From assembly GCF_030219325.1 (NCBI RefSeq), contig NZ_CP126625.1, forward strand, positions 62,001 through 126,000: 64,000 nt of DNA, read 5' to 3'. The translations under genes were made by a program, and so were the position numbers. The DNA comes from Geothrix sp. (GTDB lineage: Bacteria > Acidobacteriota > Holophagae > Holophagales > Holophagaceae). The notes below the pieces were generated by a model. It searched no databases, was not told the origin of the DNA, and saw only the letters and a list, made by a program, of their open reading frames with translations. Below, in pieces: positions 34,950 to 42,528 of this stretch; positions within the stretch are counted from its first letter, which is position 1, and every line of letters starts with the position of its first letter.

Positions 34950-35837
34950 ATGAAGGTCCTCCTCACCGGCGCAAGCGGATTCCTGGGACGCCATGTCCTG
35001 GAAGCCCTGCGTTGCCGGGGCATCGAGACCGTTCTCGTCGGCCGGCATCGTCCCGCCGACTGTCCCTTGGAGGAGTACATCGAGACCGACCTGCTGGCCG
35101 AGCCTGATGGCGGAACCCTGTTCAGGGCGTCCGGGGCGACCCACCTGCTGCACCTGGCCTGGTATGTCAAGCATGGCCAATACTGGACCTCGGAGCTCAA
35201 CCCGCGCTGGGCCGAGGCGACGGTCCGGCTGGTGGATGGCTGCTGCCGGGCGGGCTGCCAGGGCATGGTGCTGGCAGGCACCTGCGCCGAGTACGACTGG
35301 TCGGGCGGCATCTGCCTCGAGGACAGCACGCCGCTCCGGCCAGCCACCCCGTACGGCGCCTCCAAGGACGCCGCCCGAAGGCAGGCGATGGCCCTGGGCG
35401 TCCAGCATCAGGTCCCCTGCGCCTGGGGCCGGGTGTTCCTTCCCTACGGTTCTGGAGAGGACCCCCGGCGCCTGGTCCCCTCCCTGATCGAGGTCTGCAG
35501 GGGGCGCCGCGCTCCCTTCGCGGTGGACGCCGCCGCCCATCGCGACTTCCTCCACGCTTCCGATGTGGCGGAGGGCTTCGTGACGCTGCTGAATCGGCAG
35601 GCCAGCGGGGAGTTCAACATCAGTTCGGGGCAGCCAGTGGAGATCGGAACGCTCGTGCGGGAACTGGCCAGGATCATGGGTGCCGATCTGCAGGCCGTGC
35701 TCGATCTGTCGGTTAGGCGCCCTGGGGAACCGCCCCTGTTGGCGGGCGATAACCGGAAACTCCGTGCCCTGGGTTGGCACCCGCAGCTCTCTCTCACCCA
35801 GGGGTTGGAGCGGACGATCCGTGAGGCGCTGGCATGA
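34950..35837 (+). CDS. NAD-dependent sugar-nucleotide epimerase/reductase
   Basis: 295 residues, extended SDR: MKVLLTGASGFLGRHVLEAL NAD loop, HLAWYVKHGQYW, the catalytic TPYGASKDAAR (Tyr/Lys) and RDFLHASDVAEGF. In such operons this member usually reduces the 4-keto group after methylation; the exact stereochemistry cannot be read. GGAGG lies 4-8 nt before the ATG. The stop overlaps the next gene by 4 nt. Confidence 0.88.
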   Translation: MKVLLTGASGFLGRHVLEALRCRGIETVLVGRHRPADCPLEEYIETDLLAEPDGGTLFRASGATHLLHLAWYVKHGQYWTSELNPRWAEATVRLVDGCCRAGCQGMVLAGTCAEYDWSGGICLEDSTPLRPATPYGASKDAARRQAMALGVQHQVPCAWGRVFLPYGSGEDPRRLVPSLIEVCRGRRAPFAVDAAAHRDFLHASDVAEGFVTLLNRQASGEFNISSGQPVEIGTLVRELARIMGADLQAVLDLSVRRPGEPPLLAGDNRKLRALGWHPQLSLTQGLERTIREALA

Positions 35838-37006
35838 CCGCGCATCCCTGCCCCATCTGTGCCGGAGACCGGACCACGGTCTTCCTCCGGCGCGATGGCG
35901 TGCCTGTGCACCAGAACCTGGTGATGGCCACTCCGGAGGCCGCGCGTTCACTGGCCCGGGGTGACCTGACTTTTGCGGTGTGCCCGGACTGCGGCTTCGT
36001 GTTCAACCAGGCCTTCGACCTCGCCCGGCTGGCCTATGGCGAAGACTACGATAACACCCAGTCCTGCTCCGCGACCTTCAACACCTACCTGGATGGGCTG
36101 GTGGAGGACCTCGTCGACCGCCACGGGGTGCGGAACTGCGCCATCGTGGAAGTGGGCTGCGGCAAGGGTGGGTTCCTCCGCAAGCTGGTGGAATTCGCAG
36201 ACGCCAACAACACGGGGACTGGTTTCGATCCAAGCTACGTGGGGGAGGCCACGAGCTCGGATGGGCGGCTGACCTTCCGCCAGTGCTACTACGATGACGC
36301 CTGCACGGAGATCCCCGCCGACGTGGTGGTCTGCCGTCACGTCATCGAGCATGTGCCGGACCCGATGAGCCTGCTGCGGTCGGTCCGGGCGGCGCTGTCC
36401 CGGTCGCCGAGGGCGCGGGTGTTCTTCGAGACGCCCTGCGTGGACTGGATCCTGCGCAACCAGGTGGTCTGGGATTTCTTCTACGAGCACTGCTCCCTGT
36501 TCACGGCCAGTTCCCTCGGAGTGGCCTTCGAGCGAGCCGGCTTTGCGGTGGACCGGGTCAAGCACATCTTCGGGGGGCAGTACCTCTGGCTGGAGGCGCG
36601 AGTGGCCGGGGCCACCCGGCCGACCCTCGAACCCGGCGAGACCGTGCAGCTTGCCCAGGCCTATGGGGCCAGGGAGGGCCAGCTGCGGCAGCGCTGGCAG
36701 GCGAGGCTGCTCGAGCTGGGAGCCCTGGGCCCCGTGGCGTTGTGGGGCGCGGGCGCCAAGGGAGCCACCCTCGCGAACCTCGCGGATCCGGACGGCACGC
36801 ACATCGACTGCGTGGTGGACCTGAATCCGAACAAGCAGGGCGGCTTCATTCCGGGCACGGGACACCCCATCGTGGCACCGGCCGACCTCCCCGGTCGCGG
36901 CGTGAAGCGGGCCATCCTCATGAACCCGAACTACCGCCAGGAGAACCTGCGTCTCCTGGCGGAACATGGAATCAACCTTGATCTGCTGGACTGGAGCGAG
37001 CCATGA
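35834..37006 (+). CDS. SAM methyltransferase with sugar C-methyltransferase C-terminal domain
   Basis: 390 residues. N-terminal Cys pairs (CPICAG near residue 6, CPDCGF near 50) suggest the same zinc knuckle as the earlier methyltransferase. The SAM site is IVEVGCGKGGFLRKL near 105, with VVVCRHVIEHVPDPM. The C-terminal part (ALWGAGAKGATLANL, CVVDLNPNKQGGFIPG) again matches the C-methyltransferase family. Sequence identity with the 33715-34941 protein is low, so it is not a recent duplicate. A second methylation, or methylation of a different sugar, is likely. Confidence 0.86.
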   Translation: MTAHPCPICAGDRTTVFLRRDGVPVHQNLVMATPEAARSLARGDLTFAVCPDCGFVFNQAFDLARLAYGEDYDNTQSCSATFNTYLDGLVEDLVDRHGVRNCAIVEVGCGKGGFLRKLVEFADANNTGTGFDPSYVGEATSSDGRLTFRQCYYDDACTEIPADVVVCRHVIEHVPDPMSLLRSVRAALSRSPRARVFFETPCVDWILRNQVVWDFFYEHCSLFTASSLGVAFERAGFAVDRVKHIFGGQYLWLEARVAGATRPTLEPGETVQLAQAYGAREGQLRQRWQARLLELGALGPVALWGAGAKGATLANLADPDGTHIDCVVDLNPNKQGGFIPGTGHPIVAPADLPGRGVKRAILMNPNYRQENLRLLAEHGINLDLLDWSEP

Positions 37007-37767
37007 GACTGTCCCTGGACACCGACGCCAAGACACTCACCCTGGATGAAGGTGGAATCGGCAAGGTCGTGGACCTGTACTCCAAGGAGGCCTTCGAGGC
37101 CCTGTCCCGCCAGTGGGTGCGGCTGGGCTGGAACCAGAAATACCAGTACACCTTCAGCTGGATGGGCCGCCCGGTCATCCAGCTGCCGGAGGACATGATC
37201 CGCATGCAGGAGGTCATCTTCCAGGTGCAGCCGGACGTGATCATCGAGACCGGCGTGGCGCATGGCGGCTCCCTGATCTTCTATAGCAGTCTCTGCCGGG
37301 CCATGGGGAAGGGACGGGTCATCGGCATCGACATCGAGATCCGGCCCCACAACCGCAGGGCCATCGAGGCGCACCCGCTGAATGACCGCATCGAGCTGGT
37401 CGAAGGCAGCTCGACGGACCCCGGCATCGTGGCGCAGGTGAAATCGCTCGTGAAGCCCGGCGAGGCCGTGCTGGTCATCCTCGATTCGAATCACACCTAC
37501 GCGCACGTGCACGACGAGCTGGAAGCCTACGCGGACCTGGTGACGGCGGGCTCCTACATCGTCGCCACCGACGGCATCATGCTCGACCTGGCGGACGTGC
37601 CGCGCGGCGTGCCTGCTTGGGCCACGGACAATCCCACCTTCGCGGCCCGGGATTTCGCGGCGGAACATCCTGAGTTCGTGATCGAACAACCCACCTGGCC
37701 CTTCAACGAGAGCGGGCTGGACCAGAACATCACGCACTGGCCCGGAGCTTGGCTGAGGCGCCGCTAG
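37003..37767 (+). CDS. CmcI/cephalosporin hydroxylase-family methyltransferase
   Basis: 254 residues. Matches the family named after cephalosporin hydroxylase CmcI, many members of which are SAM-dependent sugar O-methyltransferases: VIIETGVAHGGSLIFYSSL (SAM loop near residue 83), GRVIGIDIEIRPHN, VLVILDSNHTYAHVHDEL and GSYIVATDGIM. It closes the sugar operon and overlaps the previous gene by 4 nt. O-methylation of the sugar before or after transfer is the likely role. Confidence 0.87.
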   Translation: MRLSLDTDAKTLTLDEGGIGKVVDLYSKEAFEALSRQWVRLGWNQKYQYTFSWMGRPVIQLPEDMIRMQEVIFQVQPDVIIETGVAHGGSLIFYSSLCRAMGKGRVIGIDIEIRPHNRRAIEAHPLNDRIELVEGSSTDPGIVAQVKSLVKPGEAVLVILDSNHTYAHVHDELEAYADLVTAGSYIVATDGIMLDLADVPRGVPAWATDNPTFAARDFAAEHPEFVIEQPTWPFNESGLDQNITHWPGAWLRRR

Positions 37768-37887
37768 GGGCCCGATTGACAGGTCGTCACCGCTGTTGTC
37801 CAGATTGTATTGATGGGCAGAATCCGGCATTAATGCGCGTAAACCCATCTATCAAGAAAAAATAAATTCCAGTTTTGCCGCCGGCTG

Positions 37888-37968
37888 TCCGAAGAGACTT
37901 CGGTTGGGGGATCCCCCCGGCACAACCCGGCAGCACGGATGCTGCCTCCTAACATCATGGAGGATGTT
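37888..37968 (+). promoter_or_regulatory. Structured flagellin leader 1 with two GGA-loop hairpins
   Basis: TCCGAAGA (37888-37895) is a possible flagellar-sigma -10. Then come a palindrome GGGGGATCCCCC (37906-37917), a 7-bp stem with CGGA loop (37929-37946) and a 6-bp stem (37951-37956 with 37963-37968) whose loop ATGGAG holds the ribosome site. The ATG follows directly. Both loops contain A-N-GGA, the core of CsrA sites, 22 nt apart. Confidence 0.6.
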
Positions 37969-38574
37969 ATGGTTACCATTCTGAGTAACGTGAATGCCCT
38001 GGCCGCAAGCCGCCAGCTCGGCGTCACCAAGATCGACCTGAACCGGACGATCACCCGTCTCACCACCGGCCGACGCGTCAACACCGCCTCGGACGACGCG
38101 GCCAGCCTCGACGCCGGCAACACGGCCATGGCCACTTCCCGTTCCGCGGCCGCCTCGGTTTACAAGAGCCAGGCCGCCTACTTCGTCGCCCTCAACACCG
38201 ATGGCGCCAACCAGCAGTTGACTGAACTGGCTTACAAGCAGGCCGAACTGGAAGGCGGCGGCAACAGCGGCCTCCAGGAATACACTGACCTCGCCGCCGT
38301 CGCCGGCATGGGCAGCAACTCGTCCGCTTCACTGGCCGCCATTGCCGCCAGCCAGAAGACCAACGCCGCCGCCATGTCCAAGGCGCTGAGCGATGCCCAG
38401 CTCTCCGGCATCTCCGCGGAAACGCAGCTCGGCATCGCCGACTCCTATCTGGGTGCCGACATGGGCGCCGAGATGGCGAACCTCACCAAGTACCAGATCA
38501 TGATGCAGGCTGGCACCAGTGCCCTGAGCAATGCCAACCAGTCCGCACAGACGATCCTGGGCCTCTTCCGGTAG
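37969..38574 (+). CDS. Flagellin, short form (copy 1)
   Basis: 201 residues, far shorter than most flagellins. It keeps the paired terminal helices: TILSNVNALAASRQLGVTKI and LNRTITRLTTGRRVNTASDD at the N-terminus and MMQAGTSALSNANQSAQTIL at the C-terminus. The middle is Ala/Ser-rich (GMGSNSSASLAAIAASQ) and leaves no room for outer D2/D3 domains. Forms the flagellar filament after export. The start is the ATG at 37969 with GGAGG in the leader hairpin; an ATG 30 nt upstream falls inside the leader structure. Regulation by a flagellar sigma factor and a CsrA-like repressor is suggested by the leader. Confidence 0.93.
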   Translation: MVTILSNVNALAASRQLGVTKIDLNRTITRLTTGRRVNTASDDAASLDAGNTAMATSRSAAASVYKSQAAYFVALNTDGANQQLTELAYKQAELEGGGNSGLQEYTDLAAVAGMGSNSSASLAAIAASQKTNAAAMSKALSDAQLSGISAETQLGIADSYLGADMGAEMANLTKYQIMMQAGTSALSNANQSAQTILGLFR

Positions 38575-38591
38575 TAGGCATTCTCTGACTT

Positions 38592-38624
38592 CTGGAGGGG
38601 GCGGAATCCTTCTGTCCCCTCCAG
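38592..38624 (+). promoter_or_regulatory. Conserved 11-bp stem-loop between flagellin and flaG (copy 1)
   Basis: Arms 38592-38602 and 38614-38624 pair over 11 bp with one G-U. It has no following T-run, so it looks like an mRNA stabilising or processing hairpin rather than a terminator. Copy 2 keeps the pairing with a different G-U. Confidence 0.6.
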
Positions 38625-38653
38625 GCGTTTGAAGTCCGGAGAGGAGGTTTGTC

Positions 38654-39001
38654 ATGGCCAATGCAATCAGTCCGTTGGGAAGTCTCCCCGTCGTGGCGAC
38701 TGGTGCCGCCTCGCCCAAGCCCGTCAGCGCACGGCCAGCCCCGGCTGCGGCCAGGGGTTCCGTGGGCAGTCCCGCGGCGGCTGCGGCCCAGATCAACCAG
38801 CACCTCCAGCAGGCCGAGCCGGAGCTCAAGCTCCAGGTGGACGCGGGCTCAGGCCGTACCGTCTACCAGGTCATCCAGCAGGGTACCGGCGAGGTGGTGC
38901 TGCAGATTCCTTCCGAGGAAGTGCTGGGGATGTCCCGGCGCCTGCGGGAAATGGAGGGCCAGGGTCAGCCATCCGGTGCCCTGGTGGACAAGGAGGGCTA
39001 G
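38654..39001 (+). CDS. flaG: FlaG family protein (copy 1)
   Basis: 115 residues. The N-terminal half is a Pro/Ala-rich flexible stretch. The C-terminal half is the FlaG core: INQHLQQAEPELKLQVDAG, TVYQVIQQGTGEVVLQIPSEE. FlaG proteins affect flagellar filament length, and are usually encoded beside flagellin and fliD. GAGAGGAGG lies 7 nt upstream. It follows the first flagellin by 79 nt. Confidence 0.9.
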   Translation: MANAISPLGSLPVVATGAASPKPVSARPAPAAARGSVGSPAAAAAQINQHLQQAEPELKLQVDAGSGRTVYQVIQQGTGEVVLQIPSEEVLGMSRRLREMEGQGQPSGALVDKEG

Positions 39002-39065
39002 GCTTTCCTGCTCTTGTGCCAATCGAAGTGCGTGTAAGTGAATGCATCCAGCAGTCTCACCGTCG

Positions 39066-39097
39066 GGGCCCTTCTCCTGGAGGGCCCATCCTGTTTT
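39066..39097 (+). terminator. Probable intrinsic terminator after the first flagellin-flaG unit
   Basis: A perfect 7-bp GC stem (39066-39072 with 39081-39087) with an 8-nt loop is followed by a short T-rich end (ATCCTGTTTT). It sits between flaG copy 1 and the second promoter. Confidence 0.55.
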
Positions 39098-39156
39098 ATG
39101 ACGAGAATCCCGCCAACCCGAATTGAGGCGCCGTCATCACACGAGAGAAAAAAGAT

Positions 39157-39184
39157 TAAAGTTTGCACCCACCCCGTCCGAAGA
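39157..39184 (+). promoter_or_regulatory. Candidate sigma-28 (FliA) promoter for flagellin copy 2
   Basis: TAAAGTTT at 39157-39164 equals the sigma-28 -35 consensus. Twelve nt later TCCGAAGA (39177-39184) agrees with GCCGATAA at 5 of 8 positions. Copy 1 keeps the same -10 but only a partial -35 (CCAGTTTT). Confidence 0.6.
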
Positions 39185-39216
39185 GACTCGGGTCGGGGGA
39201 TTCCCCCACACAACCT

Positions 39217-39256
39217 GGCGGCACGGATGCTGCCTTAAAACATCACGGAGGATGTC
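39217..39256 (+). promoter_or_regulatory. Structured flagellin leader 2 with two GGA-loop hairpins
   Basis: A stem 39217-39223/39228-39234 with loop CGGA is followed by a stem 39239-39244/39251-39256 with loop ACGGAG, which holds the ribosome site. One base in the first stem has changed from A to G relative to leader 1 and still pairs (G-U). Confidence 0.6.
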
Positions 39257-39862
39257 ATGGTCACCATTCTGAGCAACGTCAATGCTCTCGCCGCCAGCCG
39301 CCAGCTCGGCGTCACCAAGATCGACCTGAACCGGACGATCACCCGCCTCACCACCGGCCGACGCGTCAACACCGCCTCGGACGACGCGGCCAGCCTCGAC
39401 GCCGGCAACACGGCCATGGCCGCCTCCCGCTCCGCGGCCGCCTCGGTTTACAAGAGCCAGGCTGGCTACTTCGTCGCCCTCAACACCGATGGCGCCAACC
39501 AGCAGCTGACCGAACTGGCCTACAAGCAGGCCGAACTGGAAGGCGGAGGCAACAGCGGCCTCCAGGAATACACCGACCTCGCCGCCGTCGCCGGCATGGG
39601 CAGCAACTCGTCCGCCTCGCTGGCCCTCATTGCCACCAGCCAGAAGACCAACGCCGCCGCCATGTCCAAGGCGTTGAGCGATGCCCAGCTCTCCGGCATC
39701 TCCGCGGAAACGCAGCTCGGCATCGCCGACTCCTATCTGGGTGCCGACATGGGCGCCGAGATGGCGAACCTCACCAAGTACCAGATCATGATGCAGGCTG
39801 GCACCAGTGCCCTGAGCAATGCCAACCAGTCCGCACAGACGATCCTGGGCCTCTTCCGGTAG
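39257..39862 (+). CDS. Flagellin, short form (copy 2)
   Basis: 201 residues, differing from copy 1 only at four positions (Thr/Ala, Ala/Gly, Ala/Leu, Ala/Thr), all in the central part. The terminal polymerisation helices are identical. It has the better promoter of the two and leads a transcript that continues through flaG copy 2 into fliD, as no terminator is seen after flaG 2. ATG at 39257 follows the leader hairpin directly. Confidence 0.93.
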   Translation: MVTILSNVNALAASRQLGVTKIDLNRTITRLTTGRRVNTASDDAASLDAGNTAMAASRSAAASVYKSQAGYFVALNTDGANQQLTELAYKQAELEGGGNSGLQEYTDLAAVAGMGSNSSASLALIATSQKTNAAAMSKALSDAQLSGISAETQLGIADSYLGADMGAEMANLTKYQIMMQAGTSALSNANQSAQTILGLFR

Positions 39863-39879
39863 TAGGCATTCTCTGACTT

Positions 39880-39912
39880 CTGGGGGGGGCGGATCCAATC
39901 TGCCCCCTCCAG
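39880..39912 (+). promoter_or_regulatory. Conserved 11-bp stem-loop between flagellin and flaG (copy 2)
   Basis: Arms 39880-39890 and 39902-39912. Relative to copy 1 one arm base is changed and remains paired as G-U, while the copy 1 G-U has become G-C. Confidence 0.6.
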
Positions 39913-39941
39913 GCATTTGAAGTCCGGAGAGGAGGTTTGTC

Positions 39942-40289
39942 ATGGCCAATCCAATCAGCCCGCTGGGAAATCTCCCCGTCGTGGTGACTGGTGCCGCCTC
40001 GCCCAAGCCCGTCAGCGCACGGCCAGCCCCGGCTGCGGCCAGGGGTTCCGTGGGCAGTCCCGCGGCGGCTGCAGCCCAGATCAACCAGCACCTCCAGCAG
40101 GCCGAGCCGGAGCTCAAGCTCCAGGTGGACGCGGGCTCAGGCCGTACCGTCTACCAGGTCATCCAGCAGGGTACCGGCGAGGTGGTGCTGCAGATTCCTT
40201 CCGAGGAAGTGCTGGGGATGTCCCGGCGCCTGCGGGAAATGGAAGGCCAGGGCCACTCTTCCGGTGCCCTGGTGGACAGGGAGGGCTAG
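39942..40289 (+). CDS. flaG: FlaG family protein (copy 2)
   Basis: 115 residues, with six changes from copy 1 (at both ends; the core LKLQVDAGSGRTVYQVIQQG is identical). Same ribosome site. It lies 33 nt upstream of fliD, in the usual flaG-fliD-fliS order. Confidence 0.9.
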   Translation: MANPISPLGNLPVVVTGAASPKPVSARPAPAAARGSVGSPAAAAAQINQHLQQAEPELKLQVDAGSGRTVYQVIQQGTGEVVLQIPSEEVLGMSRRLREMEGQGHSSGALVDREG

Positions 40290-40322
40290 ACTTTCCTGCT
40301 CGCATGACTATCGAGGTGTGTG

Positions 40323-42044
40323 ATGGCGACTTCATCCTTGACTTCAATCAGCGGCATCACCACTGGCATCGACACCAAGGCCCTCGTCGATGCCATCGTG
40401 GCCCAGAAGGCCACTGGCATGAACCGGCTGCAGGCCAAGAAGGATCTCAACGACAAGAAGACGGCGGCGCTCACCGCCATGCGGACCGCCCTGACCACCC
40501 TGTCCCTCAGCATGGCCAGCCTTCAGGACAAGCTGAACAGCCGCACGGTGACGAGCACCGACACCAACAACACCAATGTGACGGCGACCGCGACAGGCAT
40601 CGCCTCCGGCAATTACGACATCAGCGTCAAAACGGTCGCCACCAAGGGTCGCCTGTCGGCGGCCCTCGACCCCGTGACGGGCTACACCCTGTCGGTGGCC
40701 AACCCCGGCGATTCCACGCTCTCCCCGATCTTCACGTCTGGAACCTCGGCCACCTTCGCCGTCCAGGGCACCGATGGCGTCGTCAAGGAGATCACCCTCG
40801 ATGCCTCGTCCAATTCCCTGAATGGCCTGCGGGACAAGATCAATGCCTCGGGGGCCGGCGTCACCGCCACGGTGGTGAACGTGGGCAAGGGCAGCAGTCC
40901 CTATCAGCTCGTGCTGACCGCCAAGGACACGGGTACCGGGAAGACTGGCGGCGTCGTGACCCTCGCCACCCTGTCGGGCACAGTGGCCGCCTCCCTGGGG
41001 ATCGCGAGCGGAAGCTACGGCGCGCCCCTGGCGGATGGCACGCAGACCATCGTGGGCGGCGTGACCTCCGCCACGTCTGGCGCGAATGCCACGGATGCGG
41101 ACTTCACCCTCAACGGCATCGAGCTCACGCGCACGACCAACGTGGTGAAGGATGCGGTCGATGGCATGACCTTCACCCTGAAGCAGGGGAACCAGGCCGG
41201 AACGACCACCCTGTCGGTGGCTCCCGACAAGGCCGGGGCCACGGCCGCAGTGCAGGACTTCATCACGAAATACAACCAGCTGATGAAGGACTACCACGAC
41301 GCCTCGACCTCCACCAAGAACGCGGACGGCAGCATCAACCAGGCGCCGCTGGCGTCGGATTCGGCCACCCGCGCCATGATGGGCAACCTCAAGGCCACCC
41401 TGTTCGGCCAAACGGCCGGGCTGCCCGGCGGAGCCACCTACAAGACGCTTCCCAACATCGGGATCAGCACCCAGGCAGACGGCACCGTCTACCTGAACAC
41501 CATCACCTTCCAGACGGCCATGACCAACGACTTGGCCTCCGTCCAGCGTCTGTTCACCTTTGCCGGGGATTCCACCAGCCCGGCCGTGACCGTCAGGGCG
41601 GGTGGCAGCAAGACTGTGACGGGTCCTATTGATTTTGCCATCACGAAGGATGCGGGAACGGGCGTGCTCTGGGGGACGCTGACCCGCAATGGCGTGACCA
41701 GCGACCCGATCCAGGTGACGGATGGCGTCCTGTCTGGGACGGGCGATTTTGCCGGTCTGAGCCTCGCCGTCGGTGGCGCGGGCAGTGGAACCATCACCCT
41801 GAGCCGGGGCGTGGGCCAGGCGGCGAAGGACCTCATCACCAATTTCACCACCCCCGGCAGCGCGGGCGGGATCTCGTCCATCCTGGATTCCATCCAGGCC
41901 CAGAACAAGAGCTTGGGCTCCCAGATTCAAGATGCCCAGACGCGGTTGAACCATGAAAGGGACAACCTGACCAAGAAGTTCGCCCAGATGGAATCTGTGG
42001 TGGCCCAGATGAGGGCCGGTGCCAGCTCCCTTGGTTCGGCCTGA
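40323..42044 (+). CDS. fliD: Flagellar filament cap protein FliD
   Basis: 573 residues. The N-terminal FliD domain reads SLTSISGITTGIDTKALVDAIV and continues with coiled-coil helices to about 75. The C-terminal FliD domain has FTLNGIELTRTTNVVKDAV (near 260) and ends in a long amphipathic helix (SLGSQIQDAQTRLNHERDNL) that inserts between flagellin subunits. The Thr/Ser/Gly-rich middle forms the cap plates. It promotes flagellin polymerisation at the filament tip. ATG at 40323 has GAGG 6 nt upstream; a GTG 3 nt earlier is too close. Confidence 0.95.
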   Translation: MATSSLTSISGITTGIDTKALVDAIVAQKATGMNRLQAKKDLNDKKTAALTAMRTALTTLSLSMASLQDKLNSRTVTSTDTNNTNVTATATGIASGNYDISVKTVATKGRLSAALDPVTGYTLSVANPGDSTLSPIFTSGTSATFAVQGTDGVVKEITLDASSNSLNGLRDKINASGAGVTATVVNVGKGSSPYQLVLTAKDTGTGKTGGVVTLATLSGTVAASLGIASGSYGAPLADGTQTIVGGVTSATSGANATDADFTLNGIELTRTTNVVKDAVDGMTFTLKQGNQAGTTTLSVAPDKAGATAAVQDFITKYNQLMKDYHDASTSTKNADGSINQAPLASDSATRAMMGNLKATLFGQTAGLPGGATYKTLPNIGISTQADGTVYLNTITFQTAMTNDLASVQRLFTFAGDSTSPAVTVRAGGSKTVTGPIDFAITKDAGTGVLWGTLTRNGVTSDPIQVTDGVLSGTGDFAGLSLAVGGAGSGTITLSRGVGQAAKDLITNFTTPGSAGGISSILDSIQAQNKSLGSQIQDAQTRLNHERDNLTKKFAQMESVVAQMRAGASSLGSA

Positions 42045-42102
42045 GACTTGCCTCGACTCATGATTCGGCAGAAATCGCCGAAACACAGCTGGGGGACCCA
42101 TC

Positions 42103-42528
42103 GTGAACGCCTATGCCAAATCCGCAGATGCCTACCTGACCCAGCGCATCATGAGTGCCAGTCCCGAACAGCAGGCGGCCCTGATCATGGAGGCCGGCCA
42201 GCGGCACCTGGGCAGGTCCATCCAGGCCTTGAACCGCAATGACATTTCGGGGGCGGCCACCAGTCTCACCCGGGTCCTGGATGCCATCACCGAGGCGACC
42301 CTCCGCCTCAACTACGAAGACGGCGGAGAGCTGGTCGAGAACCTTGAGAAACTCTACGACTGGTGGACGCGAGAGCTCGTGGCCGCCGGTCACCTCAAGG
42401 ATGCGAAGCGCCTGGCGGTGGTGGCCGAGCAGATGGGTGACATCCGGCAGGCCTGGGAGCAGTTCCACGAGAAGAAGACCGGCGCCGTCCAGGGGGCCGA
42501 GCCTTCCTTCGGGAACCAGGTCATATGA
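42103..42528 (+). CDS. fliS: Flagellin export chaperone FliS
   Basis: 141 residues from GTG. It keeps the FliS pattern: AYLTQRIMSASPEQQAALIM, then a four-helix bundle with LVENLEKLYDWWTRELV. FliS binds the C-terminal helix of flagellin in the cytoplasm and prevents early polymerisation. It follows fliD by 58 nt and overlaps the next gene by 4 nt. Confidence 0.93.
   Translation: MNAYAKSADAYLTQRIMSASPEQQAALIMEAGQRHLGRSIQALNRNDISGAATSLTRVLDAITEATLRLNYEDGGELVENLEKLYDWWTRELVAAGHLKDAKRLAVVAEQMGDIRQAWEQFHEKKTGAVQGAEPSFGNQVI

Larger units (their letters stand above)
37871..39001 (+). repeat. Duplicated flagellin-flaG unit, copy 1 (copy 2 at 39159-40289)
   Basis: Leader, flagellin, 79-nt spacer and flaG recur with a constant offset of 1288 nt. 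The flagellins differ at 4 of 201 residues and the FlaG proteins at 6 of 115. Similarity fades upstream of the promoter region and right after flaG. Confidence 0.9.

Noticed and set aside
37776-37815. TTGACA downstream of the CmcI gene as a sigma-70 promoter for flagellin
   Set aside because: No acceptable -10 at 16-18 nt; the flagellar-type elements nearer the gene fit better.
40344-42101. 585-codon reverse frame opposite fliD
   Set aside because: No ribosome site or family pattern; fliD on the forward strand is unambiguous.
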